Notes: generated from the letters alone by a model not told the origin. Counted from the first letter of the stretch, positions 7,304 to 16,764 are shown. The stretch: DNA of 64,000 bases from Acidihalobacter_A sp037381185 (GCF_037381185.1 NZ_JARRQY010000001.1:1-64000), one strand, 5' to 3'. Program-made: numbers and translations.

Positions 7304-9565
7304 ATGAGCAAACGCAAATCACGCAACAAGCCTCCCGTTGATCCTCATGCTGATCGCGAGGCGGCGAAGTACGAACGTCCGATTCCGAGCCGCGAACTGA
7401 TCCTGCAGCTGCTGGACGCCGCCGACGGCCCGATGCGCTTCGACGCGCTCGCCGGCGCGTTGAAGCTTTCCGAGCCGGTGGACGTGGATGCGTTGGATCG
7501 GCGTCTACGCGCTATGCAGCGCGACGGACAACTGGTGCGCAACCGCAACGGCGCTTTCCTGCCGGTGTCGGAGAAGGGATTGATCCGCGGTAGGGTGATC
7601 GCGCATCCGGATGGTTTCGGCTTCCTGGCGCCGGACGAGGGGGGAGACGACGTCTTCCTCGCGCCGCGGCAGATGCGCGGGTTGTTCCACGGCGATCGCG
7701 CGGTGGTGCGGGTCATGGGGCTGGATCACCGCGGCCGGCCGGAAGGCGCAGTGATCGAGGTGCTGGAGCGTAATACGCACCAGATAGTCGGACGCTTCGT
7801 GGATGAACGTGGCGTGAGCTACGTGTCGCCGGACAACAAGCGCCTTCCGCTCGACGTGCTGATTCCGCCGGAGGAGTCCAACGGCGCACGCTCCGGCCAG
7901 ATCGTGTTGGCCGCGATCACCGAGCAGCCGACCAAGCACAAGCAGCCGATCGGCCGCGTGGTCGAGGTGCTGGGAGAGCACATGGACCCTGGCATGGAAA
8001 TCGACATCGCGCTGCGCAGCTACGAACTGCCGTTCGAATGGTCGGGCGAGGTCGAGGCCGAGGCGCAGAGGTTTGGCGCAGAGGTGGCCGAGGACGCCAA
8101 GCACGATCGAATCGACCTGCGTGACTTGCCCTTGGTGACCATCGACGGCGAAGACGCGCGTGATTTCGACGATGCGGTCTACTGCGAGCCGCTGGACGAC
8201 GGTGGCTGGCGTCTGTTGGTGGCGATCGCCGATGTGAGTCATTACGTGCAGCCGGACAGCGCGCTGGACGTCGAGGCGCGCCGCCGCGGGACCTCGGTGT
8301 ATTTTCCGGGGCAGGTGATTCCGATGTTGCCAGAGGCCCTGTCCAACGGACTGTGCTCGCTCAACCCGCAGGTCGATCGTCTGGCGCTGGTGGCCGATAT
8401 GACGGTGTCCAAGGGTGGCGCTCTCAAGAGTCATGAATTCTATCCGGCAGTGATACGCTCGGCGGCGCGCCTGACCTATACCGAGGTCGCCAGGATCGTG
8501 GTCGACCGGACGGGTGAGGATCGTTCGCGGCGCGAGGCGCTGCTGCCGCATCTCGATGCGCTGTATGAGCTTTTCAAGGCCCTGTCGCGCGCCCGGCGCA
8601 AGCGCGGAGCGATCGATTTCGAGACCCAGGAGACGCGCATCCTGTTCGGCGAGGGGCGCAAGATCGAGCGCATCGTGCCGACGGTGCGCAACGACGCGCA
8701 CCGCATCATCGAGGAATGCATGATCGTCGCCAACGTGGCCGCCGCACGTCTGCTGGGGCGGCGCAAGATGCCCACGCTGTACCGCATCCACGAAGGGCCG
8801 TCGGTCGAGCGGCTGGAAAAGCTGCATGCGTTCCTGGCCGGCGTCGGCCTCAGCCTGGGTGGCGGCGATACGCCTACGCCCAAGGATTACGCTGTGCTGC
8901 TGCGTCAGATCCAGGGACGTCCGGACACCGAGCTGGTGCAGACCATGTTGCTGCGTTCGCTGCAGCAGGCGGTCTATGCGCCGGACAACAGCGGTCACTT
9001 CGGGCTTGCTCATCCAGCTTACGCGCACTTCACCTCGCCGATCCGGCGCTACCCCGACCTGTTGGTGCATCGCGGCATCTATCACGTGCTCAGCGGCAAG
9101 AAGCCGGGCACCTTCCGTTTCAGCCATGGCGACATGGTGACGCTGGGCGAGCATTGCTCGATGACCGAGCGGCGCGCCGACGAGGCCGTGCGCGACGTGG
9201 TCGACTGGCTCAAGTGCGAGTACATGCAGGACAAGGTCGGGGAGGTGTTCGACGGACTGGTCAGTACGGTGACGAGCTTCGGTCTGTTCGTGCAGCTCAA
9301 GGACGTCTACGTCGAGGGGCTGATACACGTTACCGCGCTGAGCAACGACTACTATCAGTTCGATCCGGTGACGCAGTGCCTGCGCGGGGAACGCAGCGGG
9401 CGCATGTATCGTCTGGGCGATCCGGTGCAGGTGCGGGTGGCGCGCGTCGATCTCGACGAGCGCAAGATCGATTTTATGCCCGAATCCGCAGCGCAGGAAG
9501 CGGCGAAGGTTGCCGAGGCACCGCGCTCCAGGCACCGACGCAAGCCGCGGCGCAAGAGCCGGTGA
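7304..9565 (+). CDS. rnr: Ribonuclease R
   Basis: The 753-residue 3'-5' exoribonuclease degrades structured RNA. Domain order: a winged-helix N-terminus (about 20-90), cold-shock domains (GRVIAHPDGFGFL near residue 100), the RNB catalytic domain beginning about residue 270 with ITIDGEDARDFDDAVY-type metal-binding aspartates (here VTIDGEDARDFDDAVY), an S1 domain near 640-720 (VFDGLVSTVTSFGLFV) and a basic tail RHRRKPRRKSR. This is the length and layout of RNase R, not RNase II. Its stop overlaps the GTG start of rlmB (GTGA). Confidence 0.97.
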   Translation: MSKRKSRNKPPVDPHADREAAKYERPIPSRELILQLLDAADGPMRFDALAGALKLSEPVDVDALDRRLRAMQRDGQLVRNRNGAFLPVSEKGLIRGRVIAHPDGFGFLAPDEGGDDVFLAPRQMRGLFHGDRAVVRVMGLDHRGRPEGAVIEVLERNTHQIVGRFVDERGVSYVSPDNKRLPLDVLIPPEESNGARSGQIVLAAITEQPTKHKQPIGRVVEVLGEHMDPGMEIDIALRSYELPFEWSGEVEAEAQRFGAEVAEDAKHDRIDLRDLPLVTIDGEDARDFDDAVYCEPLDDGGWRLLVAIADVSHYVQPDSALDVEARRRGTSVYFPGQVIPMLPEALSNGLCSLNPQVDRLALVADMTVSKGGALKSHEFYPAVIRSAARLTYTEVARIVVDRTGEDRSRREALLPHLDALYELFKALSRARRKRGAIDFETQETRILFGEGRKIERIVPTVRNDAHRIIEECMIVANVAAARLLGRRKMPTLYRIHEGPSVERLEKLHAFLAGVGLSLGGGDTPTPKDYAVLLRQIQGRPDTELVQTMLLRSLQQAVYAPDNSGHFGLAHPAYAHFTSPIRRYPDLLVHRGIYHVLSGKKPGTFRFSHGDMVTLGEHCSMTERRADEAVRDVVDWLKCEYMQDKVGEVFDGLVSTVTSFGLFVQLKDVYVEGLIHVTALSNDYYQFDPVTQCLRGERSGRMYRLGDPVQVRVARVDLDERKIDFMPESAAQEAAKVAEAPRSRHRRKPRRKSR

Positions 9566-10314
9566 GCCGGGAGGCGCGCGACGACGCGTTGGTGCACGGC
9601 ATCAATGCGGTCGAGTCGGTGTTGACGCATGGCCCGGAGCGGGTGCTGACGCTGTGGGTCGATGCGGGGCGGGACGACCGTCGTCTGGGCGCTTTGGTCA
9701 AGCAGGCCAAGACGCTGGGCATATCGGTGCAGCCGACGTCGCGCAAGGCGTTGGACAGGCGCGTGCCGGACGGGCGTCATCAAGGCGTGGTGGCCGACTA
9801 CCGTCCGCCGCCGCCGCTTGGCGAGGTAGAGTTGCTCGATCGGGTCGAGGCTGCGACGGCGCCGCTGCTGCTGGTGCTCGATGGCGTTACCGACCCTCAC
9901 AACCTGGGTGCCTGCATGCGCACGGCCGCTGCCGTGGGCGCGCTGGCAGTAGTGGCACCGCGCGACCGGGCGGCCTCGCTGACGCCGGCTGCACGCAAGG
10001 CGGCCTCCGGCGCTGCCGAGGCGGTTCCGTTCGTGGCGGTAACCAATCTCGTGCGCACGCTGGCGTCGCTCAAGCAGCTTGGCATTTGGGTGATCGGCAC
10101 CGCCGGAGACGCAGAGCAGGATCTTTACGCGCAGGATTTGCGCGGTTCGACGGCGCTGGTGTTGGGAGCCGAGGGATCCGGGATGCGGCGATTGACTGCT
10201 GAAGCCTGCGACGCGCTGGTGCGAATTCCGATCGAGCCGGCGATGGAGAGTCTGAACGTTTCGGTCGCTGCGGGGGTTTGTCTGTTCGAGGCGGTGAGGC
10301 AGCGGCGGGTGTAG
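9562..10314 (+). CDS. rlmB: 23S rRNA (guanosine-2251-2'-O)-methyltransferase
   Basis: A 250-residue SpoU/SPOUT methyltransferase. The N-terminal substrate-binding domain begins HGINAVESVL; the knotted catalytic domain carries DPHNLGACMRTA (motif 1), VLGAEGSGMRRLT (motif 2) and PAMESLNVSVAAGV (motif 3). It methylates G2251 in the peptidyl-transferase P loop. I start it at GTG 9562, which overlaps the rnr TGA as GTGA; no nearer ATG gives a complete N-terminus. rnr-rlmB is a conserved pair upstream of rpsF. Confidence 0.95.
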   Translation: MSREARDDALVHGINAVESVLTHGPERVLTLWVDAGRDDRRLGALVKQAKTLGISVQPTSRKALDRRVPDGRHQGVVADYRPPPPLGEVELLDRVEAATAPLLLVLDGVTDPHNLGACMRTAAAVGALAVVAPRDRAASLTPAARKAASGAAEAVPFVAVTNLVRTLASLKQLGIWVIGTAGDAEQDLYAQDLRGSTALVLGAEGSGMRRLTAEACDALVRIPIEPAMESLNVSVAAGVCLFEAVRQRRV

Positions 10315-10448
10315 TTTCCGCTGTTTGTCCTCTTTTGTGCGGGCTTTCCCGGTCGAAGTCCTCAAACAGTTGAATGTCTACCGGCAAGCCCGTAGAATTG
10401 CGCGCCTTTTACCGGGTAATCGGCTTGATCGCCGGTAGCCCTCTCCTT

Positions 10449-10476
10449 GCTTCACCGCCGTTCGTCGGCGGGAGGC
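10449..10476 (+). promoter_or_regulatory. Candidate S6:S18-type autoregulatory leader hairpin upstream of rpsF
   Basis: Between rlmB and rpsF the RNA can fold into a two-part stem: GCTTC (10449-10453) with GAGGC-type right arm (10472-10476), a bulged A at 10454, then CCGCCG (10455-10460) with CGGCGG (10466-10471) around a TTCGT loop. The left side reads ACCG at the bulge. Known rpsF leaders use a short stem with an ACCG-containing bulge that mimics the S18 site in 16S rRNA, so this is a plausible member. It lies about 25 nt before the GTG start. Identification rests on hand folding only. Confidence 0.45.
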
Positions 10477-10501
10477 TTTATATCCGAAAGGAGTTGTCAA
10501 C

Positions 10502-10915
10502 GTGCGTCACTACGAAGTGGTGTTTCTGGTCCACCCTGACCAGAGCGAACAGGTGCCGGCCATGGTCGAGCGCTACCGCAGCATGATCGAAGGCGATGGC
10601 GGCAAGGTGCATCGTTTCGAGGACTGGGGGCGTCGCCAGCTGGCTTACCCTATCAACAAGGTGCACAAGGCTCACTACGTGCTCATGAATATCGAGTGCG
10701 GCGAGCCTGCTCTGGAAGAGCTGGAAACGGCGTTCCGTTTCAACGACGCGGTGTTGCGCAACATGATCATGCGCACCAAGAAGGCCGAGACCGAGCCTTC
10801 TCCGCTGGCCAAGTCCAAGGATGAAGGCGACAGCGGCGAGTCCGCCGGCGAACGCCGCGGTGGGCCGCGCTCCGAGGAAGCCTCGGCCAGCGCCGCTTCG
10901 TCCGAGGAAGAGTGA
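10502..10915 (+). CDS. rpsF: 30S ribosomal protein S6
   Basis: A 137-residue protein starting at GTG with AAGGAG upstream. MRHYEVVFLVHPDQSEQV, RFEDWGRRQLAYPI and KAHYVLMNI are typical S6. After about residue 98 comes an acidic, Ser/Ala-rich extension ending SSEEE; the C-terminal glutamates are the site that RimK extends in E. coli, and a rimK gene is present at 55961-56866. It opens the rpsF-rpsR-rplI operon. Confidence 0.97.
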   Translation: MRHYEVVFLVHPDQSEQVPAMVERYRSMIEGDGGKVHRFEDWGRRQLAYPINKVHKAHYVLMNIECGEPALEELETAFRFNDAVLRNMIMRTKKAETEPSPLAKSKDEGDSGESAGERRGGPRSEEASASAASSEEE

Positions 10916-10947
10916 ACATCACCCGCTCATTTCAGAGGTAAGACATC

Positions 10948-11172
10948 ATGTCCCGTTTCTTTCGTCGTCGCCGTTACTGCCGTTTCACCGCCGAAGGCGT
11001 TGAGCAGATCGATTACAAGGATCTCGCCACGCTCAAGGGTTACATCACCGAGACCGGCAAGATCGTGCCCAGCCGCGTGACCGGCACCAGCGCCCGCTAC
11101 CAGCGTCAGCTGGCGCAGGCGGTCAAGCGCGCACGCTATCTCGCGCTGCTGCCGTATACCGATCAGCACTAA
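10948..11172 (+). CDS. rpsR: 30S ribosomal protein S18
   Basis: A 74-residue basic protein with FRRRRYCRF, DYKDLATLKGYITETGKIVPSRVTGT split across its centre and AQAVKRARYLALLPYTDQH at the end, all standard S18. It binds 16S rRNA as a heterodimer with S6, encoded 32 bp upstream, and has its own Shine-Dalgarno (AGAGGT). Confidence 0.98.
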   Translation: MSRFFRRRRYCRFTAEGVEQIDYKDLATLKGYITETGKIVPSRVTGTSARYQRQLAQAVKRARYLALLPYTDQH

Positions 11173-11204
11173 TCGTTGAGCCCGGTTCTGCGGGCGCAAG
11201 CACT

Positions 11205-12101
11205 ATGCGCAAGATAGCGGCCTTCATAATGGCGGGGCGGCTGCAGGCGGTGACCGTGGCCGTCCTCCTCTCCATCCTGAGCATGGTGGTGCCGCCTTTG
11301 ACCCTGCTGAGCGGTTCAGCCGTGGCGCTGGTGGCGTTGCGCAAGGGGGGCACGCAGGCGCTGTTGGTCACGGGTTGGGGGACGGCGTTGCTCGCAATGC
11401 TGTCTCTGGGGCTGCTTGGACAGCTGCAGTTTGGTCTGTTCTACGGTCTGGCGCAGTGGTTGCCGGTGCTCGCCTTCGCGCTGTTACTGCGGCGCACGGC
11501 ATCTTGGGCGTTGGTGATGCAGGCGTTGGGGGTGGTTGGCGTCGTCGGGGTGTTGGCGGTCCATGTGCGGTATCCCAACATTGCGCAGTTTTGGCACAGT
11601 GTGCTGCAAGAGTCCCTACAGGATACATTGCAGCGGGTGGGGATGAATGCGGATCAGGCGGCTACTGCGATCAAGCATATGGCGCAGTATTTCACCGGCA
11701 TTTTTGCCATCTCACTTGTGCTCAGCATCAGCATGAGTCTGGTGCTTGCCAGGGCCTGGCAGGCGATGCTTTACAACCCTGGTGGTTTCCGCGCGGAGTT
11801 CACCCGGTGGCGTATGAGTCCTTTACTGGCCGGAGCGATGCTGGTCGTGGCGGCGGTTGCGTTGCTGTCGCGCAATACGCTGCTGGTGGAGCTGATGATC
11901 GTGGGGCTGGTGCCCTTTCTGATGCAGGCGCTGGGACTGGTGCACGGGTTGGTGAAGCGGGCCGGGCTCAACGTGGGTTGGTTGGTTGGGCTGTACGCCC
12001 TGTTGCTGTTCGCGATGCTGCAGATGGCGGCCTTGTTGGCTGCCGTGGGTATTGCGGACTGTTTCGTGGATATTCGGAGTCGTTTGGCCAAGCGTTCGTG
12101 A
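11205..12101 (+). CDS. DUF2232-family inner-membrane protein
   Basis: A 298-residue, strongly hydrophobic protein with about eight predicted membrane segments (for example residues 15-35, 55-75, 80-95, 100-120, 165-190, 205-225, 235-255, 265-285). Proteins of this YybS/DUF2232 type sit between rpsR and rplI in many gammaproteobacteria; the molecular function is not established. Transcription with ribosomal genes suggests a housekeeping role, but nothing in the sequence indicates a substrate or catalytic site. Confidence 0.8.
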   Translation: MRKIAAFIMAGRLQAVTVAVLLSILSMVVPPLTLLSGSAVALVALRKGGTQALLVTGWGTALLAMLSLGLLGQLQFGLFYGLAQWLPVLAFALLLRRTASWALVMQALGVVGVVGVLAVHVRYPNIAQFWHSVLQESLQDTLQRVGMNADQAATAIKHMAQYFTGIFAISLVLSISMSLVLARAWQAMLYNPGGFRAEFTRWRMSPLLAGAMLVVAAVALLSRNTLLVELMIVGLVPFLMQALGLVHGLVKRAGLNVGWLVGLYALLLFAMLQMAALLAAVGIADCFVDIRSRLAKRS

Positions 12102-12144
12102 GGCGGGTGCGGCGGCTGTCACTATTGATTGAAGGGTAGGTATC

Positions 12145-12600
12145 ATGGAAATCATCCTGCTGGAAAAAGTGGAAAATCTGGGCGGTTTGGGCGACAAGAT
12201 TCGCGTCAAGCCCGGTTATGCGCGTAACTTCCTGATCCCTCAGGGCAAGGCGAAGTACGCTACGTCGGCGAACATCGCCGAGTTCGAGGCCAAGCGCGCG
12301 GAACTCGAGAAGGCCGCGGGCGAGGCACTGAGCGCAGCGCAGGCGCGTGCCGCGCAGCTCGAGGGGCTCGAAGTCGAGCTGAGCGCGCACGCCGGCAGCG
12401 AAGGCAAGCTGTTCGGTTCGATCGGCACGCAGGACATCGCCGATGCCGTGACCGCGGCCGGCGTCGAGTTGGAGCGCCGCGAAGTTCGTCTGCCCGAAGG
12501 CGCTATCCGCCAGACCGGCGAATACGAGATCGCGCTGCATCTGCACAGCGACGTCAACGCCACGATCAAGCTTGTGGTGAAGGCCGAGAACGTGGAATGA
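12145..12600 (+). CDS. rplI: 50S ribosomal protein L9
   Basis: The 151-residue protein has the L9 N-terminal rRNA-binding domain (MEIILLEKVENLGGLGDK, VKPGYARNFLIPQGKA), a connecting helix (about 45-75) and the C-terminal domain (EGKLFGSIGTQDIADAV). Length and sequence are standard. It follows the DUF2232 gene in the ribosomal operon, with AAGGGTAGG upstream. Confidence 0.98.
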   Translation: MEIILLEKVENLGGLGDKIRVKPGYARNFLIPQGKAKYATSANIAEFEAKRAELEKAAGEALSAAQARAAQLEGLEVELSAHAGSEGKLFGSIGTQDIADAVTAAGVELERREVRLPEGAIRQTGEYEIALHLHSDVNATIKLVVKAENVE

Positions 12601-12791
12601 TCGACATCGGCGTTCAGCCGATGTAGGTATCCAGCCGGGCGCCGAGGAGGCGTTCCGGCACCAGCCGCCGCGACGTTCTGAACGGGACGGCGCGGCGCGG
12701 TCGTTCCCGGAACGGCCGTCCGGTGCTTGCCGTGATCGGCACAGGGCGGGCGCCGGGTCTTTATTCGTTGGTCTGTGTCGCACGTGGGCGT

Positions 12792-14198
12792 ATGGTCGAA
12801 ATCGTTTCCAGGGCACAACAACGCGGCGGCGCTCCGTCGCCCGAATCCCTGCGGATCCCCCCGCACTCCGTGGAAGCCGAGCAGGCGGTGCTCGGCGGTC
12901 TCATGCTGGACAATTCCACCTGGGACCAGGTCGCTGACCGTATCACCGATACGGACTTCTACCGCCATGACCACAAGCTGATCTTCCGCGCCATCGAGCG
13001 CCTGGCCGAAGAAGGGCACCCGCTCGACGTGGTGACGCTGTCCGAGGCTTTGGCGCGCGAGGGCGAGCTGGAGCATGCCGGCGGTCTCGCCTATCTGGGC
13101 GCGCTGGCCAAGGAAACTCCAAGCGCGGCGAACATCCGCGCCTATGCGGATATCGTGCGCGAGCGCTCCGTGCTGCGCCAGCTGATCAGCGTCGGCACGC
13201 GCATTGCCGACAACGCCTTCAATCCGAACGGGCGCGATTCCAAGGATATCCTCGACGACGCGGAAAAGGCGGTGTTCGAGATCGCCGAGCAGGGCGCGCG
13301 CGGTCGTGCCGGCTTCGTCAGCATCAAGTCGCTGCTGCGTCCGGCGCTGGATCGCATCGAGATGCTCAACGAGCGCGACGATGCGGTGACTGGTCTTGCG
13401 ACCGGCTACGACGAGCTGGACGAGCGCACATCGGGCTTGCAGCCGGGCGATCTGGTGATTGTCGCGGGGCGTCCGTCGATGGGTAAGACCACTTTCTCCA
13501 TGAATATCGCCGAATACGGCGCGGTCAAGCAGCGCAGTCCGGTGGCGGTGTTCAGCATGGAAATGCCCGGCGAGCAGTTGACCATGCGCCTGCTGTCCTC
13601 GCTCGGACGCATCGACCAGCATCGTCTGCGTACCGGCAAGCTCGACGAGCACGACTGGCCGCGCCTGACCAGCGCGGTGCAGATGCTCAACGAGGTACCG
13701 ATCTTCGTCGACGATACGCCGGCGCTGACGCCGACCGAACTGCGTGCCCGCGCGCGCCGACTCAAGCGCGAGCACGGTCTCGGCCTGATCGTGATCGACT
13801 ACCTGCAGCTGATGCAGGTGTCTGGGTCAAGCGAGAACCGCGCGACTGAAATTTCCGAGATCTCGCGCTCGCTCAAGGCCTTGGCCAAGGAGCTGTCGGT
13901 GCCGGTGATCGCGCTGTCGCAGCTCAACCGCAGCCTCGAGCAGCGTCCCAACAAGCGGCCCGTGATGTCCGATCTGCGCGAGTCGGGGGCTATCGAGCAG
14001 GACGCGGATCTCATCATGTTCATCTACCGTGACGAGGTTTACAACGAGGACAGTACGGACAAGGGCACCGCGGAGATCATCATCGCCAAACAGCGTAACG
14101 GACCGATCGGCACCGTGCGCCTGACCTTCCTCGGCCAGTTCACCCGTTTCGAGAACCATGTGTCGGACGTCTATGCAGACGGGGGCGGCTTCGAGTGA
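12792..14198 (+). CDS. dnaB: Replicative DNA helicase DnaB
   Basis: The 468-residue hexameric helicase unwinds DNA at the replication fork. The N-terminal domain (PPHSVEAEQAVLGGLML) binds primase; the RecA-like domain has Walker A GRPSMGKTTF, Walker B LGLIVIDYLQLM and the arginine-finger region AKQRNGPIGTV. I start at the ATG at 12792 (MVEIVSRAQQ); an in-frame start at 12723 would add 23 unusual residues. No intein is present. The stop overlaps the GTG of alr (GTGA). Confidence 0.95.
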   Translation: MVEIVSRAQQRGGAPSPESLRIPPHSVEAEQAVLGGLMLDNSTWDQVADRITDTDFYRHDHKLIFRAIERLAEEGHPLDVVTLSEALAREGELEHAGGLAYLGALAKETPSAANIRAYADIVRERSVLRQLISVGTRIADNAFNPNGRDSKDILDDAEKAVFEIAEQGARGRAGFVSIKSLLRPALDRIEMLNERDDAVTGLATGYDELDERTSGLQPGDLVIVAGRPSMGKTTFSMNIAEYGAVKQRSPVAVFSMEMPGEQLTMRLLSSLGRIDQHRLRTGKLDEHDWPRLTSAVQMLNEVPIFVDDTPALTPTELRARARRLKREHGLGLIVIDYLQLMQVSGSSENRATEISEISRSLKALAKELSVPVIALSQLNRSLEQRPNKRPVMSDLRESGAIEQDADLIMFIYRDEVYNEDSTDKGTAEIIIAKQRNGPIGTVRLTFLGQFTRFENHVSDVYADGGGFE

Positions 14199-15271
14199 GA
14201 CGGGCAGCCAGCGCATACATCGACCTCGCGGCGCTGGGACATAACCTCACGCAGGCACGTCGCAGCGCACCGCACAGCCGCGTCGTGGCCATGGTCAAGG
14301 CGGACGCCTATGGACACGGCCTGCTCAATGTCGCCGCTTATCTGGCGGGCCGCGCGGACGCTCTTGGCGTCGCCTGCGTTCCCGAAGCGCTGGCGTTGCG
14401 CGAGGCGGGTATCCCGGGGCGGATTCTGGTGACGCAGGGCTTCAAGAACGAGGATGAACTGCAGGCGGCTTCGAGTCAGGAACTCGATGTCGTCGTGCAC
14501 GAAGCTCATCAGCTCGCACTGCTCGAGAACGCGAATTCGCGTCGTCTGCCCGGTTTGTGGATCAAAGTGGACTCCGGCATGCATCGCCTGGGTTTCGTGC
14601 CCGAACGGTTGCCGCAGGTGCATGCCGCGCTGATGAAACTGAATGGTCTGCCGAGGCCGCCCGGCTTCGTGACCCACTTTGCCTGTGCCGACGAACCTGG
14701 GCACCCGCTGTCCGCCACACAACTGCAGCGTTTCGACTCGGCGGTCGCCGAGTTGGAGGGCGAGCACAGCATGGCCAATTCCGCTGCCGTGCTGTCGCTG
14801 CCGACCGCACACCGTGACTGGGTACGCCCCGGCATCATGCTCTACGGCAGTTCGCCGTTGCTGCAGACAAGCGCGGCGGAGCTAGATCTGCGCCCGGTAA
14901 TGAGCCTGCGTGCGCCGCTGATCGCGATCAACCGGCATCGCCGCGGCGAAAGCGTGGGTTACGGTGCGACCTTCACGTGTCCGGAGGACATGCCGGTTGG
15001 CGTCGTCGCGATCGGCTATGGCGACGGCTATCCCCGCCATGCGGGCACTGGTACCCCCGTGGCGGTAAACGGCGTGCGTGCAGTCCTCGCCGGCCGTGTT
15101 TCCATGGACATGCTGACAGTCGATTTGCGCGAGGTGGGAGCGCAGGTGGGCGATGAGGTGGAGTTTTGGGGGAGAAGCGTCGCTGTGGACGAAGTCGCGC
15201 GCCATGCGCAGACCATCAGCTACGAGTTGCTGTGCAATGCAGGGAGTCGGAGTCCGAAGGTTTATTTGTGA
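14195..15271 (+). CDS. alr: Alanine racemase
   Basis: A 358-residue PLP enzyme making D-alanine for peptidoglycan. The lysine that binds PLP lies in VVAMVKADAYGHG; the second catalytic base is the tyrosine in SVGYGATF; GYGDGYPR and GRVSMDMLTVDL are standard. The GTG start at 14195 overlaps the dnaB stop. dnaB-alr is a conserved gammaproteobacterial pair. Confidence 0.97.
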   Translation: MRRAASAYIDLAALGHNLTQARRSAPHSRVVAMVKADAYGHGLLNVAAYLAGRADALGVACVPEALALREAGIPGRILVTQGFKNEDELQAASSQELDVVVHEAHQLALLENANSRRLPGLWIKVDSGMHRLGFVPERLPQVHAALMKLNGLPRPPGFVTHFACADEPGHPLSATQLQRFDSAVAELEGEHSMANSAAVLSLPTAHRDWVRPGIMLYGSSPLLQTSAAELDLRPVMSLRAPLIAINRHRRGESVGYGATFTCPEDMPVGVVAIGYGDGYPRHAGTGTPVAVNGVRAVLAGRVSMDMLTVDLREVGAQVGDEVEFWGRSVAVDEVARHAQTISYELLCNAGSRSPKVYL

Positions 15272-15430
15272 TAAGCCCTCGTTTTGTAGCATGAATTTAT
15301 TTGATTGACAGATAAGTCAAAGATGTTTGACATTTTCCGGGCTGCGCGTAGGCTTGCTCGCACTGGGGAAATTCCAGATATATCATAATATTAGCATAAT
15401 CCAATACTTCGAATACCGGAGGACACCTGG
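15272..15430 (+). promoter_or_regulatory. Promoter region of the FadL-type porin with TTGAC half-sites
   Basis: A 159-bp, AT-rich spacer. It contains an inverted repeat TTGAC-N6-GTCAA at 15305-15320 and a third TTGAC at 15327-15331, plus AT-rich hexamers (TATCATAATATT, about 15383-15394) that could be a -10 region. The Shine-Dalgarno GGAGGA lies just before the ATG at 15431. The half-site geometry suggests a dimeric regulator; which one cannot be told from sequence alone. Confidence 0.4.
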
Positions 15431-16717
15431 ATGAAACAGATCGTGAAGCGTTCGCTCCTGGCAGCATCCGTCGCTGCAGCCATCGGCGCGATGGGTAGCG
15501 CACATGCCACCAACGGCTACGAATTGATCGGTATCGGAAGCTATCAGATGGGGATGGCGGGAGCGGTGGTTTCCGCGCCCGGTTCGGCCATGACCGCCAT
15601 CACCAACCCGGCCGGTCTTACCGAGATCACCCCGCAGGCCGACTTCAGCATGGAAGCGTTCATGCCGGAGCGGAACATCAATTTCAACGCGACCGGCGGC
15701 GGCAAGTCCAAGAGCAACACCGACATGTATGGCATTCCGGCACTGGGCTGGTCTGCGCCGACCTCCGACGGCTCCAATGTGTACTTCGGTGGTGGCATGT
15801 ACGGCACCTCCGGTATGGGCGTGGATTATCCGCAGACGCTTTACGGCCCCAATCCCTCGGCGATGGGCGGCGGCACCAACTATTTCCGTGGCTACAGCAA
15901 CCTATCGCTTTGGCAGATGGCTCCTGCCCTCGCTTGGAAGGTCAACAACAAGCTGAGCCTGGGCGCCGCGCTGGATATAGGCTACATGTCGGCTTCGTTC
16001 CAGCAGCAGATTTATAACAGTGGAATGGGGGTCATCAACGGCGTCAACATGTCGCGTTCGGCCAGCGCTTTCGCGCTTGGTGCCACCTTGGGCATGTTGT
16101 ACAAGATCAATCCTATGTGGACTGTTGGCGCGTCCTACACCAGCGAACAGACTTACAAGCTTAAGTACAACCTCGCTTCCGGCGACATCGTGGCGGGTGG
16201 TTCGTCGTATCCGGGCGGGCAGTACACCCTGACCATGAAGACCCCGCAGATGGCGGCGATTGGCGTGACCATGCACGCCACACCCGCGCTGTCCATCTCC
16301 GGCCAGGTTAAGTACATCGGCTGGAAGGACGTGATGGACAAGCTCAGCATCACGGGCCCGAAGGACTACAGCGGCTTTATGCCGAAGTGGAAGGATCAGA
16401 CCGTCTATGCGATTGCGGCCAACTACATGGTGACGCCCGCTCTGCAGGTGCGTGCCGGCTACAACTACGGCAAGTCGCCGATTGAGGGCCACGCGATCGG
16501 TTACAACATGATCCTGCCGGCGGTGGTCGAGAGTCATTACACGGCCGGGTTCGACTACCAGCTCAACAACCACTGGAAGCTCGGTGGTGCCTTCATGTAT
16601 GCGCCGAAGAAGACCTACACGGCGCCGATGACGACGTCTTCGACCGATCCGAACAAGGGTCAGAAGATCGACCTGAGCGAAACGGCCGTGTCCTTCAACA
16701 TCGGCTACAAGTTCTGA
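15431..16717 (+). CDS. FadL/OMPP1/TodX-family outer-membrane transport protein
   Basis: A 428-residue outer-membrane beta-barrel with a clear signal peptide (MKQIVKRSLLAASVAAAIGA, cleavage after SAHA near residue 26). The mature start NGYELIGIGSYQMGMAGA and the NPAGLTEI motif are hallmarks of FadL-type porins, whose N-terminal hatch plugs the barrel; the protein ends in Phe (FNIGYKF), as needed for barrel insertion. Members transport long-chain fatty acids or hydrophobic compounds; the substrate here is unknown. A strong terminator follows at 16765-16794. Confidence 0.88.
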   Translation: MKQIVKRSLLAASVAAAIGAMGSAHATNGYELIGIGSYQMGMAGAVVSAPGSAMTAITNPAGLTEITPQADFSMEAFMPERNINFNATGGGKSKSNTDMYGIPALGWSAPTSDGSNVYFGGGMYGTSGMGVDYPQTLYGPNPSAMGGGTNYFRGYSNLSLWQMAPALAWKVNNKLSLGAALDIGYMSASFQQQIYNSGMGVINGVNMSRSASAFALGATLGMLYKINPMWTVGASYTSEQTYKLKYNLASGDIVAGGSSYPGGQYTLTMKTPQMAAIGVTMHATPALSISGQVKYIGWKDVMDKLSITGPKDYSGFMPKWKDQTVYAIAANYMVTPALQVRAGYNYGKSPIEGHAIGYNMILPAVVESHYTAGFDYQLNNHWKLGGAFMYAPKKTYTAPMTTSSTDPNKGQKIDLSETAVSFNIGYKF

Positions 16718-16764
16718 GCCGATGTCGATGGGTAATTTCGTTTCCATCTGAAGCGATCCATCTC

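Noticed and set aside
7505..9535. 676-codon minus-strand frame inside rnr
   Set aside because: Antisense shadow of RNase R; no motif and no start signal.
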